NCBI GenBank assembly: GCA_964465125.1
Contig: CAYXIO010000078.1
Location: 1-14,567 of the forward strand
From: CAYOHG01 sp964465125
GTDB lineage: Bacteria > Planctomycetota > Phycisphaerae > UBA1845 > Fen-1342
Direction: 5' to 3'
DNA: 14,567 bases
The notes beneath the pieces were generated by a model. The model was not told where the DNA came from. It ran no database searches and worked only from the letters and a program-made list of their open reading frames with translations. Each line of letters starts with the position of its first letter. Within the stretch, counting starts at the first letter, position 1. Below, piece by piece: positions 7,215-13,245 of this stretch. The position numbers and the translations under genes were made by a program.

Positions 7215-8390
7215 ATGAGTACCTGCGATGTCACGAGCCTTAGCCCGCGACGGAGAAGATGGCTGCGCGTTGTTGCACAATCCGGGATGACTGCTGGCGT
7301 TCTGGCTTCGAATTCGCTCTGCCTGGCGGGTGGAGACCCGGGCCAAACCGACATTCTCCGTTGGAAAGACGGCCGCACCGGCGCGATCAGCCTGACCTAC
7401 GACGATAACCGCCCGGACCACATCTGCTTCGCCTGGCCGGCCATGCAGGCGCGCGGCCTGGTCGGGACGTTCAACGTCATTGCGGGCGAATCCTACTTCG
7501 AGTGGAACAAGGCCGCGTTCACGACCATGGCCCAGCAGGGCAACGAGATGGGCGATCACACGCTGCATCATCAGCGCTGCCTGATCGTCCCCCCCGAGCA
7601 GGACCCGACCAACGCCTATTTCCACTCGCTGGAGCAGCTCGATCAGGATTGCCGCACGGCCGTCTCGATCCTCTCGCCGCTCGGACCGACGCACTTCGTG
7701 CCGACCTTCTGCTACCCCGGCGGTGTGCAGAGCGCGGAAACGCGCGCCGTCATCGCGACCCACTTCCTCTCGGCCCGTCTCAGCAACGTCGGCCTGCACG
7801 TCAACCCGCCCAACCCGCCGGACATGTACATGCTCGCGGCCAGCTATGTCGGGAACGGCTGGGAGCCCGGCTGGGATGATTACGCGTACGCCGACGGCAT
7901 GCTGGATTCGTTCCTGAACGGCGCTCTGAATCAGGCCGGCTGGGTGATCGAGGAGTATCACGACCTCGAGTGGCCCGGCTATTCCGCGCTAAACCTCGAC
8001 GCGTACTACGATCATCTCGACGACCTTCAGGCCGCCGTCACCGCCGGTTCGCTCTGGGTCGCGCCCCAGGGCGTCGTAACGCGCTACATCTACTCGCGGA
8101 AGGCGGCGTCGATCACGGTGCTCTCCTCGCAGCCCGACAAGATCACGCTGGTCATCGACGACGGGCTGGATGGCCAGTTGTTCGACGTGCCGCTGACGGT
8201 GCGGACCAAGATCCCCCCCGCCTGGGGATCCAGCGTCAGGGTGAAGCACGCCGGCGCGAACGTCTCCTGCAAGCTGGAACCGCGCGGACCCGACTCCTAT
8301 CTCATCTACAGCGTCCCGGCCGACGGCCTGCTCACCGAAATCTCGCAACTGAAGGCCAAGACGCCGCTGGATCAGATCCCGCGTCCCTGA
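7215..8390 (+). CDS. Secreted polysaccharide deacetylase (NodB-like)
   Basis: This is a 391-residue carbohydrate esterase family 4-like enzyme, predicted to remove acetyl groups from a polysaccharide outside the cytoplasm using a bound metal. An N-terminal RRRRWLRVV followed by a hydrophobic segment (QSGMTAGVLASNSLCLAGG) looks like a Tat-type signal. Motif 1 is TYDDN (61-65, Asp63/Asp64) and motif 2 is GDHTLHH (113-119, metal ligands His115 and His119). Motif 3 is FCYPGG (165-170), and a late histidine lies in EEYHDLEW (His249). The C-terminal 100 residues (from WVAPQGVVTRYI) form a beta-rich accessory domain. The ATG at 7215 has AAGGGTGAG just upstream. Natural substrate is unknown. A terminator-like hairpin lies 75 bp downstream, suggesting a single-gene unit. 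Confidence 0.85.
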   Translation: MSTCDVTSLSPRRRRWLRVVAQSGMTAGVLASNSLCLAGGDPGQTDILRWKDGRTGAISLTYDDNRPDHICFAWPAMQARGLVGTFNVIAGESYFEWNKAAFTTMAQQGNEMGDHTLHHQRCLIVPPEQDPTNAYFHSLEQLDQDCRTAVSILSPLGPTHFVPTFCYPGGVQSAETRAVIATHFLSARLSNVGLHVNPPNPPDMYMLAASYVGNGWEPGWDDYAYADGMLDSFLNGALNQAGWVIEEYHDLEWPGYSALNLDAYYDHLDDLQAAVTAGSLWVAPQGVVTRYIYSRKAASITVLSSQPDKITLVIDDGLDGQLFDVPLTVRTKIPPAWGSSVRVKHAGANVSCKLEPRGPDSYLIYSVPADGLLTEISQLKAKTPLDQIPRP

Positions 8391-8464
8391 TCCACCCGGC
8401 GGAGGCAGCTTCAGGGGTTCGACGAGCGCGGCCCGGCGGCGAGACACGTCGCGGCAACGACGAT

Positions 8465-8517
8465 GGGGGCGGGAACGCGGATGGGCGAGCCTCCGCGTCT
8501 CCCGCCTCCGGCGTTTT
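8465..8517 (+). terminator. Terminator-like hairpin after the deacetylase gene
   Basis: Bases 8465-8481 pair with 8492-8509 in a 17-pair stem with one bulged C and one G-T pair, around a 10-nt loop. A TTTT follows four bases later (8514-8517). Stem length and position, 75 bp past the deacetylase stop, fit an intrinsic terminator, although the T run is short. Confidence 0.5.
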
Positions 8518-8618
8518 CTGTCGCCGCACGGCCGTCGGGCCGGCGCACGTCCAGGTTGGTGTTGTCGACGCCTGGTCTCGGTCGCACCGGCGGCGGCGCG
8601 CGACTAAAGTAGCGCGTC

Positions 8619-9758
8619 ATGAACGCGCTGCGACCCACGACGGCTCGGGGCACCCCTCACGCACCGACAATCACACCCCGAAAGGCGATATCTTGGCTGA
8701 TGGCCGCCGCGCTCGTCGGGACGCTGGTCATATCGAATGCCCGCTCGGACGAGCCTTCGCGCGAGCAACTGCTGAGCTGGCTGCGCGCGCTCCAGTCGCT
8801 TCAGAAAGTGCACTATTCCTGGCCAATCGCCCCGGAGATGCTGCGCGGCGACGACCCGCTGCTGGTCGAGTACGTTCGCCTGACCAGCGCGGTGAGCCTG
8901 CGCGCCGAGAACTGCACGCCGGCGCAAATCGAAGCCGCAGTGCGCGTGTGCGATCGCGTCAACCAGTCGAATCCCAAGCAGCCGGCGCGGCTGGGCATGC
9001 ACTACTCGCCCTGGGCGCGCGAGTTCGCCAAGGACCTGCCCCCCACCGACACCGGTCCGAGCTGCCAGCGCGAACTGGCCCTCTTTCGGCAACGCATGGA
9101 CGCCGCGCGGAGCATGCTGGACGCCGCGAACCGCCGGTGGCACTCCCGCGTCGGCGTCGGCGCGATCATGCTCGACTGTGAGCGCTTCGAGCTGAAGGCC
9201 GGCGACGCCGCCTGGAACGCGGCCGTCACCGAGAAACTCAACCAGGTTTACGACATGGCCAGGGCGGCGTTCCCGGACGCGCGAATCGAATGGTACAACC
9301 GCGGCGCAATCCAGCGCGCCGAGCGCGGCGACGGCTGGGCGGCGAATCCCTATTCCACCGGTGAAGAGCGCGGCGACGCGTTCGCCTGCTCGCTCTATCA
9401 GCTCGGCGATCTCGGCTACACGCGCGAGACCTTCCGCAGAACCGTCGAAAACGCCAACCGCCACGGAATCAAGGAAGTCACGCCCTGGGTCGCGCTCGCT
9501 TGCGGATTCCGGCCGACTCTCAACGGCGTGAAGTGGACCTTCGAGTGGGATTACGACCTGTACAACTCCTGGCAGATGGGCCAGGAGATCAATCACCCCT
9601 GGTACGGCAAGCGCGAGCAGCACGCGCGCTTTGCACCGTGGAACGCCGCGTCCATCGTTATTTTCTATCCTGAGCCTTTCGGCCGATCGTCCGCCTGGGG
9701 CCGGCACTTCGTCGCCTATGTGCGCGGGGCGAACGACGTGAAGGAGCTGCCGCAGTAG
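8619..9758 (+). CDS. Secreted protein, TIM-barrel-like, unknown function
   Basis: This is a 379-residue protein with an N-terminal export signal (AISWLMAAALVGTLVIS, residues 23-39) after a basic N-region. Strand-like segments ending in acidic or aromatic residues recur in the spacing of a TIM barrel: VGVGAIMLDCERFEL (178-192), ARIEWYNRG (221-229), FACSLYQLGD (256-264), EVTPWVALACGF (286-297) and AASIVIFYPEPFG (343-355). LDCERFE and EWYN are reminiscent of glycoside hydrolase active-site strands, but no named family is recognised. The ATG at 8619 lacks a clear Shine-Dalgarno site. Starts further in would shorten the N-region while keeping the signal segment. The upstream deacetylase suggests, weakly, a shared role in polysaccharide processing; the terminator-like hairpin between them argues for separate transcripts. 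Confidence 0.7.
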   Translation: MNALRPTTARGTPHAPTITPRKAISWLMAAALVGTLVISNARSDEPSREQLLSWLRALQSLQKVHYSWPIAPEMLRGDDPLLVEYVRLTSAVSLRAENCTPAQIEAAVRVCDRVNQSNPKQPARLGMHYSPWAREFAKDLPPTDTGPSCQRELALFRQRMDAARSMLDAANRRWHSRVGVGAIMLDCERFELKAGDAAWNAAVTEKLNQVYDMARAAFPDARIEWYNRGAIQRAERGDGWAANPYSTGEERGDAFACSLYQLGDLGYTRETFRRTVENANRHGIKEVTPWVALACGFRPTLNGVKWTFEWDYDLYNSWQMGQEINHPWYGKREQHARFAPWNAASIVIFYPEPFGRSSAWGRHFVAYVRGANDVKELPQ

Positions 9759-9846
9759 GGCCGGTTTTCAACCGGTGGATCTCTGCGCTGTGGCACCGGT
9801 TTTCAACCGGTGGATCGAGTCTGGCACCGGTTTCCAACCGGCAGGT
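9758..9846 (+). repeat. Three copies of an ACCGGTTTTCAACCGGTGG palindrome
   Basis: Copies lie at 9758-9780, 9791-9815 and 9822-9846, with core-to-core spacings of 35 and 31 bp. Each core CCGGTT-TTC-AACCGG can form a 6-bp hairpin. Copies 1 and 2 share GGTGGAT after the core. Copies 2 and 3 share TGGCA before it, and copy 3 has T-to-C in the loop and a diverged right flank. The array begins at the last bases of the preceding stop codon and lies between two convergent genes. It looks like a small REP-type cluster. Confidence 0.8.
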
Positions 9847-9929
9847 GGCATGCAACGCCGCAATGTCGTGCGTCAGTGAGACGAGCGCGTCCAGTTCGCC
9901 CGCGCTGTTCAACTTCGCCGGTGAGGACA

Positions 9930-11693
9930 CTAAGGCTGCTCCAATTCGGCCCGGATGGCGGCGTAGCGCGAGTCGAGCCGCGCGGCCGCGTCGAGGTGGG
10001 CGGCGGCCTGAGCCGGCCGGGCGGTGGCGATCAGCAATCGGGCCAGGTTGAAATGGGCGTCCGCGTGGTTCGGATTGTGCGCCAGAGCGCGCGTGAAGCA
10101 CCCTTCGGCCTCGCGCCACTCTTGCCGCCGGGCCAGCAGGAAGCCGAGGTTGTTGTGAACGTCAGCATCCGTGGGCTCGAGCGCCGCGGCGCTGCGATAG
10201 CTGCGCAGCGCTTCTTCTTCGCGGCCCGCGGCGGCCAGCAGCACACCGTAGTTGTAGTGGAGTTCCGCCGCATCCGGCTGAGCGCGCACCGCCCGGGACA
10301 GATCAGCCAGGGCGCCCTGCACATCGCCCGCGTCGGCGCGGCGCGCGCCGCGCGTCGCGTACAGACGGGCCAGTGTGGCCGGCAGGCGCGGCGGGCAGAC
10401 CAGCCCCCATTGCCGGCAGACTTCCAGATGTTCGACAGCACCGTCGAGCGCGGCGGCTTGGGGCGAGAGCGCGGCGGCGCGATAGCCAAAGTACTCGTGG
10501 TAACGGATCCAGGCACAGTGCGCTGAGAAGGCCAGCACATTGAGGGCGAGCGCGAGCACGCCGACGCCGGTCCGCGTCAGCCGGCCCGCCTGCTTGACCC
10601 AGAGATGTCCGAACCGCACATCGCTGCGATACGCCACGCGCGCCACGCTGACGGCCAAACAAGCCAGGATCGCCCCCAGCCCGAGCGTCATCAGGAACGG
10701 AACCAGGTCATACAGCCCGCGGAACGCGAGCAAGGTCGCGAGCAGCACGCTCGCAATGAGCAGCTCTTCGGCCCAGTGAAAGTCGAAGGGCTGGCGTAGC
10801 GGCCGCCAGGCCGACCAGCCCCGCAGCAACGGCGGTCGCGCCAGGCCGTATTTCACGATCCCATCCGGGCAGGCGCTGACACACTCCAGATCCTTGACGC
10901 AGGCCGGATTCACCACCGTTCCAAACTGCTGGAGCTCCTTGTGTACGAGTACGTGCGACGGGCAGACGGCGGTGCACGCGCCACAGTTGGAGCAATCGCC
11001 GGTCGCCACGATTCGCCCCGGCGCAAGGCGGTCGAGGCCGCGAAACAGGGCGCCGTACGGGCAGCCGTACGCGCAGAAGGAGCGCGAACCGAGCACATAC
11101 ACGATCACGAATCCGCAAATGGCGAAGGTGAGCAAGGCGACGCCGGGACTGGGCAGGTTGCGCCAGAAATCGGACGTTTGAAACGAGGCCCAACCGTGAA
11201 CATCGGTCTGGACGCGCGCGACGGGCAGCGGGCGACCCTGCGCGAGGCGCGTGGCCTGCGGCCAGACGAACATGTAGAACATGGCGGCCACTGGGACGAG
11301 CAGCAGCAAGCGCGACCGAACCGGCTTGGGCCGGATGCGCAGCTTCTTGAGCAGCCACGTGCAAAGGTCTTCGAGGGCGAGAATGTGGCAGCCCCAGCCG
11401 CAAAAGTACCGCCCGAAAATCAGCGTGGCGACGCAGGCGGTCAGCATGAACAGGAAACCGGCCGTGATGATTCCGAGTTCGAGCGTGTACATCACCTCGT
11501 TGAGCTCGAGTGGCGCAAGGGTCTTGCCGGAGATTCTCCAATGCGCGATGTGCAGGCCCATCAGGACGTACACGCCCGCCAACGTCGCGGCCCGCCGCCG
11601 GCCATAGCGCGACCGGCCGGTTGAGGCCGCGGGGCGGGGCGCCGCGCGCTTCAAGGTCTGCGTGCGGTTGGCGGGTGCAGGGCGCGGCCTCAT
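9930..11693 (-). CDS. Membrane polyferredoxin (NapH/CcoG-like) with C-terminal TPR repeats
   Basis: This is a 587-residue membrane protein combining an electron-transfer module with a TPR domain. The N-terminal helices (about 35-50, 68-95, 127-145) and the motif FCGWGCH (Cys98, Cys102) match the NapH/NosR/CcoG family. A second membrane motif FCAYGCPYG (Cys207, Cys211) follows. The ferredoxin part has one classic [4Fe-4S] motif, CSNCGACTAVCP (234, 237, 240, 244). A second motif, CVKDLECVSACP, has Asp268 in place of the second cysteine. Two or three more helices (about 310-350, 375-392) lead to four or so TPR units (about 445-580; for example ALRSYRSAAALEPTDADVHNNLG). The family moves electrons across or along the membrane. 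The partner is unknown, and no nitrate, nitrous-oxide or oxidase genes are nearby. Confidence 0.85.
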   Translation of the reverse strand: MRPRPAPANRTQTLKRAAPRPAASTGRSRYGRRRAATLAGVYVLMGLHIAHWRISGKTLAPLELNEVMYTLELGIITAGFLFMLTACVATLIFGRYFCGWGCHILALEDLCTWLLKKLRIRPKPVRSRLLLLVPVAAMFYMFVWPQATRLAQGRPLPVARVQTDVHGWASFQTSDFWRNLPSPGVALLTFAICGFVIVYVLGSRSFCAYGCPYGALFRGLDRLAPGRIVATGDCSNCGACTAVCPSHVLVHKELQQFGTVVNPACVKDLECVSACPDGIVKYGLARPPLLRGWSAWRPLRQPFDFHWAEELLIASVLLATLLAFRGLYDLVPFLMTLGLGAILACLAVSVARVAYRSDVRFGHLWVKQAGRLTRTGVGVLALALNVLAFSAHCAWIRYHEYFGYRAAALSPQAAALDGAVEHLEVCRQWGLVCPPRLPATLARLYATRGARRADAGDVQGALADLSRAVRAQPDAAELHYNYGVLLAAAGREEEALRSYRSAAALEPTDADVHNNLGFLLARRQEWREAEGCFTRALAHNPNHADAHFNLARLLIATARPAQAAAHLDAAARLDSRYAAIRAELEQP

Positions 11694-11714
11694 CCGAGGT
11701 TGCTCCGACCGCGG

Positions 11715-12104
11715 TTACGGACACCGGTCGCCGAAGCGCGAGAGCAGCAGCGCCAGATCCGGCAGCGCGACGTGAAAATCGCCGTCCAGGTCAGCCGCCG
11801 GCAGAAATCCCGGCGATTCACTGTCTGACCCGAATGAAGCCAGCAGCAGGGCCAGGTCGGACAGGCCCACTAGACAATCGCAATCCAGATCGGCGACCAG
11901 GAAGCCCGCCAGCGATCCGAGCGACCCTGCCATCGGGATCGGCGCGCCCTTGCCCGTCGCGGTCCAGGCAGCGTGCAGCGTGTTGCCCCACTGATCCGTG
12001 TGATTCGCGTCGCGCAGATGATCGATGTAGCTGCGCGGCAGAGCGCGGAAACTGTACAGTTGTGCACATGCGTGCGCCGTACGTCGGAGCCACAGCTCCG
12101 GCAA
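11715..12104 (-). pseudogene. Dockerin-like C-terminal fragment, probably 5'-truncated
   Basis: The open frame of 129 residues starts at a TTG (12102-12104) immediately after an in-frame TGA at 12105-12107. It has no signal peptide. The C-terminal half holds two calcium-loop repeats, DLDCDCLVGLSDLALLL (from residue 72) and DLDGDFHVALPDLALLL (from residue 105). Each is followed by a short helix ending in SFG or RFG. This is the duplicated dockerin type I-like module that ends many secreted planctomycete proteins. Such a module normally sits at the end of a large exported protein, so the missing N-terminal part suggests deletion or rearrangement. A short palindrome lies at the breakpoint (12083-12102). 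It could still be a real small gene with an unrecognised start. Confidence 0.6.
12083..12102. repeat. Small palindrome at the truncated end of the dockerin-like fragment
   Basis: CGGAGC-CACA-GCTCCG (12085-12100) forms a 6-bp perfect stem, extended to 8 with one wobble pair by 12083-12084 and 12101-12102. It lies where the dockerin-like frame loses its upstream part. Confidence 0.45.
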
Positions 12105-12183
12105 TCAATGCGGAGTTATTTATCCGATTATCGACTATAAGGGTCGCGCGTGACGAAGTCAAGTCGCAATAACCCCAGGAAAA

Positions 12184-12369
12184 ACCGAGCTGCGCGAGAA
12201 GTACGAGGCGGTGCGCGGTGAACCGACCCGGACCGGCAACAAGGACTGGCTGTTCTAGCGGATCGCGTGGCGGATGCAGTCGCTGGCTGAGGGCGACCTA
12301 TCGGAGCGCGCCCGCCGGCGGGCCGAGTCCTTCGCCTGCGACGCCGATCTTCGGACCACGGCGCCGCGC
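12184..12369 (+). pseudogene. DUF2924 gene remnant with internal stop
   Basis: Translated from 12184, the frame reads TELREKYEAVRGEPTRTG, then NKDWLF, a TAG stop at 12256-12258, then RIAWRMQSLAEGDLSERARR and a DADLRTTAPR ending. This order is the recognisable core of DUF2924 proteins, small proteins often found beside recombinases in mobile regions (family memory). There is no start codon upstream in frame, and the stop falls where family members have a basic residue. The gene is therefore dead by N-terminal loss and a nonsense change. The C-terminal end runs into a three-copy 20-nt tandem repeat. No recombinase gene is visible in the window. Confidence 0.7.
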
Positions 12370-12408
12370 TTCGGACCACGGCGCCGAGCGGCGGACCACG
12401 GCCCCGAG
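12349..12408 (+). repeat. 20-nt tandem repeat, three copies
   Basis: Units at 12349-12368, 12369-12388 and 12389-12408 follow the pattern CTTCGGACCACGGCGCCGCG. Unit 2 differs at one position and unit 3 at a few. A 20-nt period is not a multiple of three, so the array shifts frame with each copy. That argues against it being a protein repeat. It follows directly on the DUF2924 remnant. Confidence 0.8.
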
Positions 12409-12444
12409 TGGCGCGGCGGGCACGAAGCGCGGCCAGGGCGACTG

Positions 12445-12527
12445 GCCCTTGACACAACGCCCGATGCGTAGCATCGCGGCTGCGCCGCAGCCGGTGTCGC
12501 TTCGCGACGCGGCGTTGAGTCAAGGGC
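12445..12527. repeat. 83-nt cloverleaf (four-way-junction) element
   Basis: Outer arms GCCCTTGACACAACGCC (12445-12461) and GGCGTTGAGTCAAGGGC (12511-12527) pair over 17 positions with a single A-A mismatch. Between them three hairpins abut with no unpaired base: 12462-12476 (CGATGC-GTA-GCATCG), 12477-12493 (CGGCTGCG-C-CGCAGCCG) and 12494-12510 (GTGTCGC-TTC-GCGACGC, one wobble). A further hairpin, GGCCAG / CTGGCC (12431-12436 with 12442-12447), overlaps the left arm. The element separates the DUF2924 remnant from a 5'-truncated phage-type gene. I do not recognise a named family. It is either a non-autonomous mobile or REP-like element, or a structured RNA or DNA site. Confidence 0.75.
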
Positions 12528-12740
12528 TGCGAGATCACGTTCCGCTTCGCCGCCAGCCCCAACGTCACGGGCCTGACCATCGGCGACATCACGGGCATCG
12601 CCAAGAAGGGCTGGGAGTACCTGTGGGTGCGCTACGCCGACGCCGAGGACGCGGCGGCCAAGGCGCTCGTGAAGAGGCCGATCGCGGTCTACATCGAGAA
12701 GGTCTACGCCGAAGGCGATTTCAGCCTGCTGGGGATTTGA
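12519..12740 (+). pseudogene. 5'-truncated phage-type protein gene
   Basis: The frame reads EITFRFAASPNVTGLTIGDI, then TGIAKKGWEYLWVRYADAED and VYIEKVYAEGDFSLLGI, ending at the TGA at 12738-12740. It has good protein-like composition and codon use, but an in-frame TGA at 12516-12518 lies in the cloverleaf arm. No start codon exists between the TGA and the first recognisable residue. The gene is therefore cut off at the element's right edge. I recall similar short proteins in phage or gene-transfer-agent-like clusters of planctomycetes, next to proteins like the one at 13246, but no function is established. It is the C-terminal 70 or so residues of an unknown structural or accessory protein. 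Confidence 0.6.
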
Positions 12741-12784
12741 GCATAGCATGGCGGAGAGGCGCCTACTTCGAGGAGAGCGACAGC

Positions 12785-13243
12785 ATGTCAACTGAAGATC
12801 ACGAGCACTACGGACCACCGGCCTTCAAGATCGCGGGCTTCTGTGTCTGGGTGTTCGGGCGTGAGTTCGACGCGGCCGAGGACTACTGGGACGGAAATTG
12901 GCTGCGCGTGGTCGCCCAATGTGGTGCCGAGGGCGCGCTCGTGCGTGCGTCCGGCGCGGTTCTCCATCTATCAGAAGTGCAACGATGGCTTGAGCAACTC
13001 AGGCCCCTTCACGCGAGTCTGACGGGTGGCGCTGAACTCGCCTGCATTGAGCCGTATCTCAACGCCAAGGTCGATCTGAAGGACGGTCGCGGCACGTTGG
13101 TCGTTGACATTACTCCCGATCATCTGACGCAGCAGCACAAGTTCGAGTTCCAGGTTGACCAATCGTACTTGCCGGAGCTGATCTCGGCGCTCGAACGGCT
13201 GCTGAGGGAGTATCCCGTCCGCGGGAAACCGAACGGAAGTTAG
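12785..13243 (+). CDS. WapI-type immunity protein
   Basis: This is a 152-residue cytoplasmic protein. The YWDGNWLRVVAQ block (34-45), a central LHLSEVQRWLEQL helix, the IEPYLNAKVDL strand and the closing FEFQVDQSYLPELISALERL match, from memory, the immunity family named after WapI. In Bacillus, WapI neutralises the contact-dependent toxin WapA. The ATG at 12785 has AGGAG ten bases upstream, a good start. An open frame continues upstream but is the shadow of the truncated gene and the repeats. Its base composition looks less GC-rich than the phage-type gene that follows two bases after its stop. No toxin gene is visible, so it is an orphan immunity gene here. Family confidence is moderate. Confidence 0.65.
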   Translation: MSTEDHEHYGPPAFKIAGFCVWVFGREFDAAEDYWDGNWLRVVAQCGAEGALVRASGAVLHLSEVQRWLEQLRPLHASLTGGAELACIEPYLNAKVDLKDGRGTLVVDITPDHLTQQHKFEFQVDQSYLPELISALERLLREYPVRGKPNGS

Positions 13244-13245
13244 CA

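Noticed and set aside
6684..7961. Long minus-strand open frame over the intergenic region and the deacetylase gene
   Set aside because: Most of it is antisense to the deacetylase with all its catalytic motifs, and the intergenic part lacks a protein-like pattern or a start with a ribosome site.
8090..8653. Small open frames on the minus strand between the deacetylase and the next gene
   Set aside because: They overlap the deacetylase or the terminator-like hairpin and show no signal, domain or ribosome site.
9758..9846. Triple palindrome as a CRISPR array
   Set aside because: Only three units, spacers of about 6-12 nt, diverging copies and no cas genes.
12445..12527. Cloverleaf read as a tRNA or an integron attC site
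   Set aside because: The arm is 17 bp, there is no CCA end, TTC loop of the T-arm type or anticodon arm geometry. The ends do not carry the RYYYAAC / GTTRRRY boxes of attC in the proper place, and no integrase is visible.
12218..12784. Upstream extension of the WapI-type gene to about 12218
   Set aside because: The extension is arginine-rich and passes through the tandem repeat, the cloverleaf and the wrong frame of the truncated phage-type gene. The ATG at 12785 with AGGAG is a clear start.
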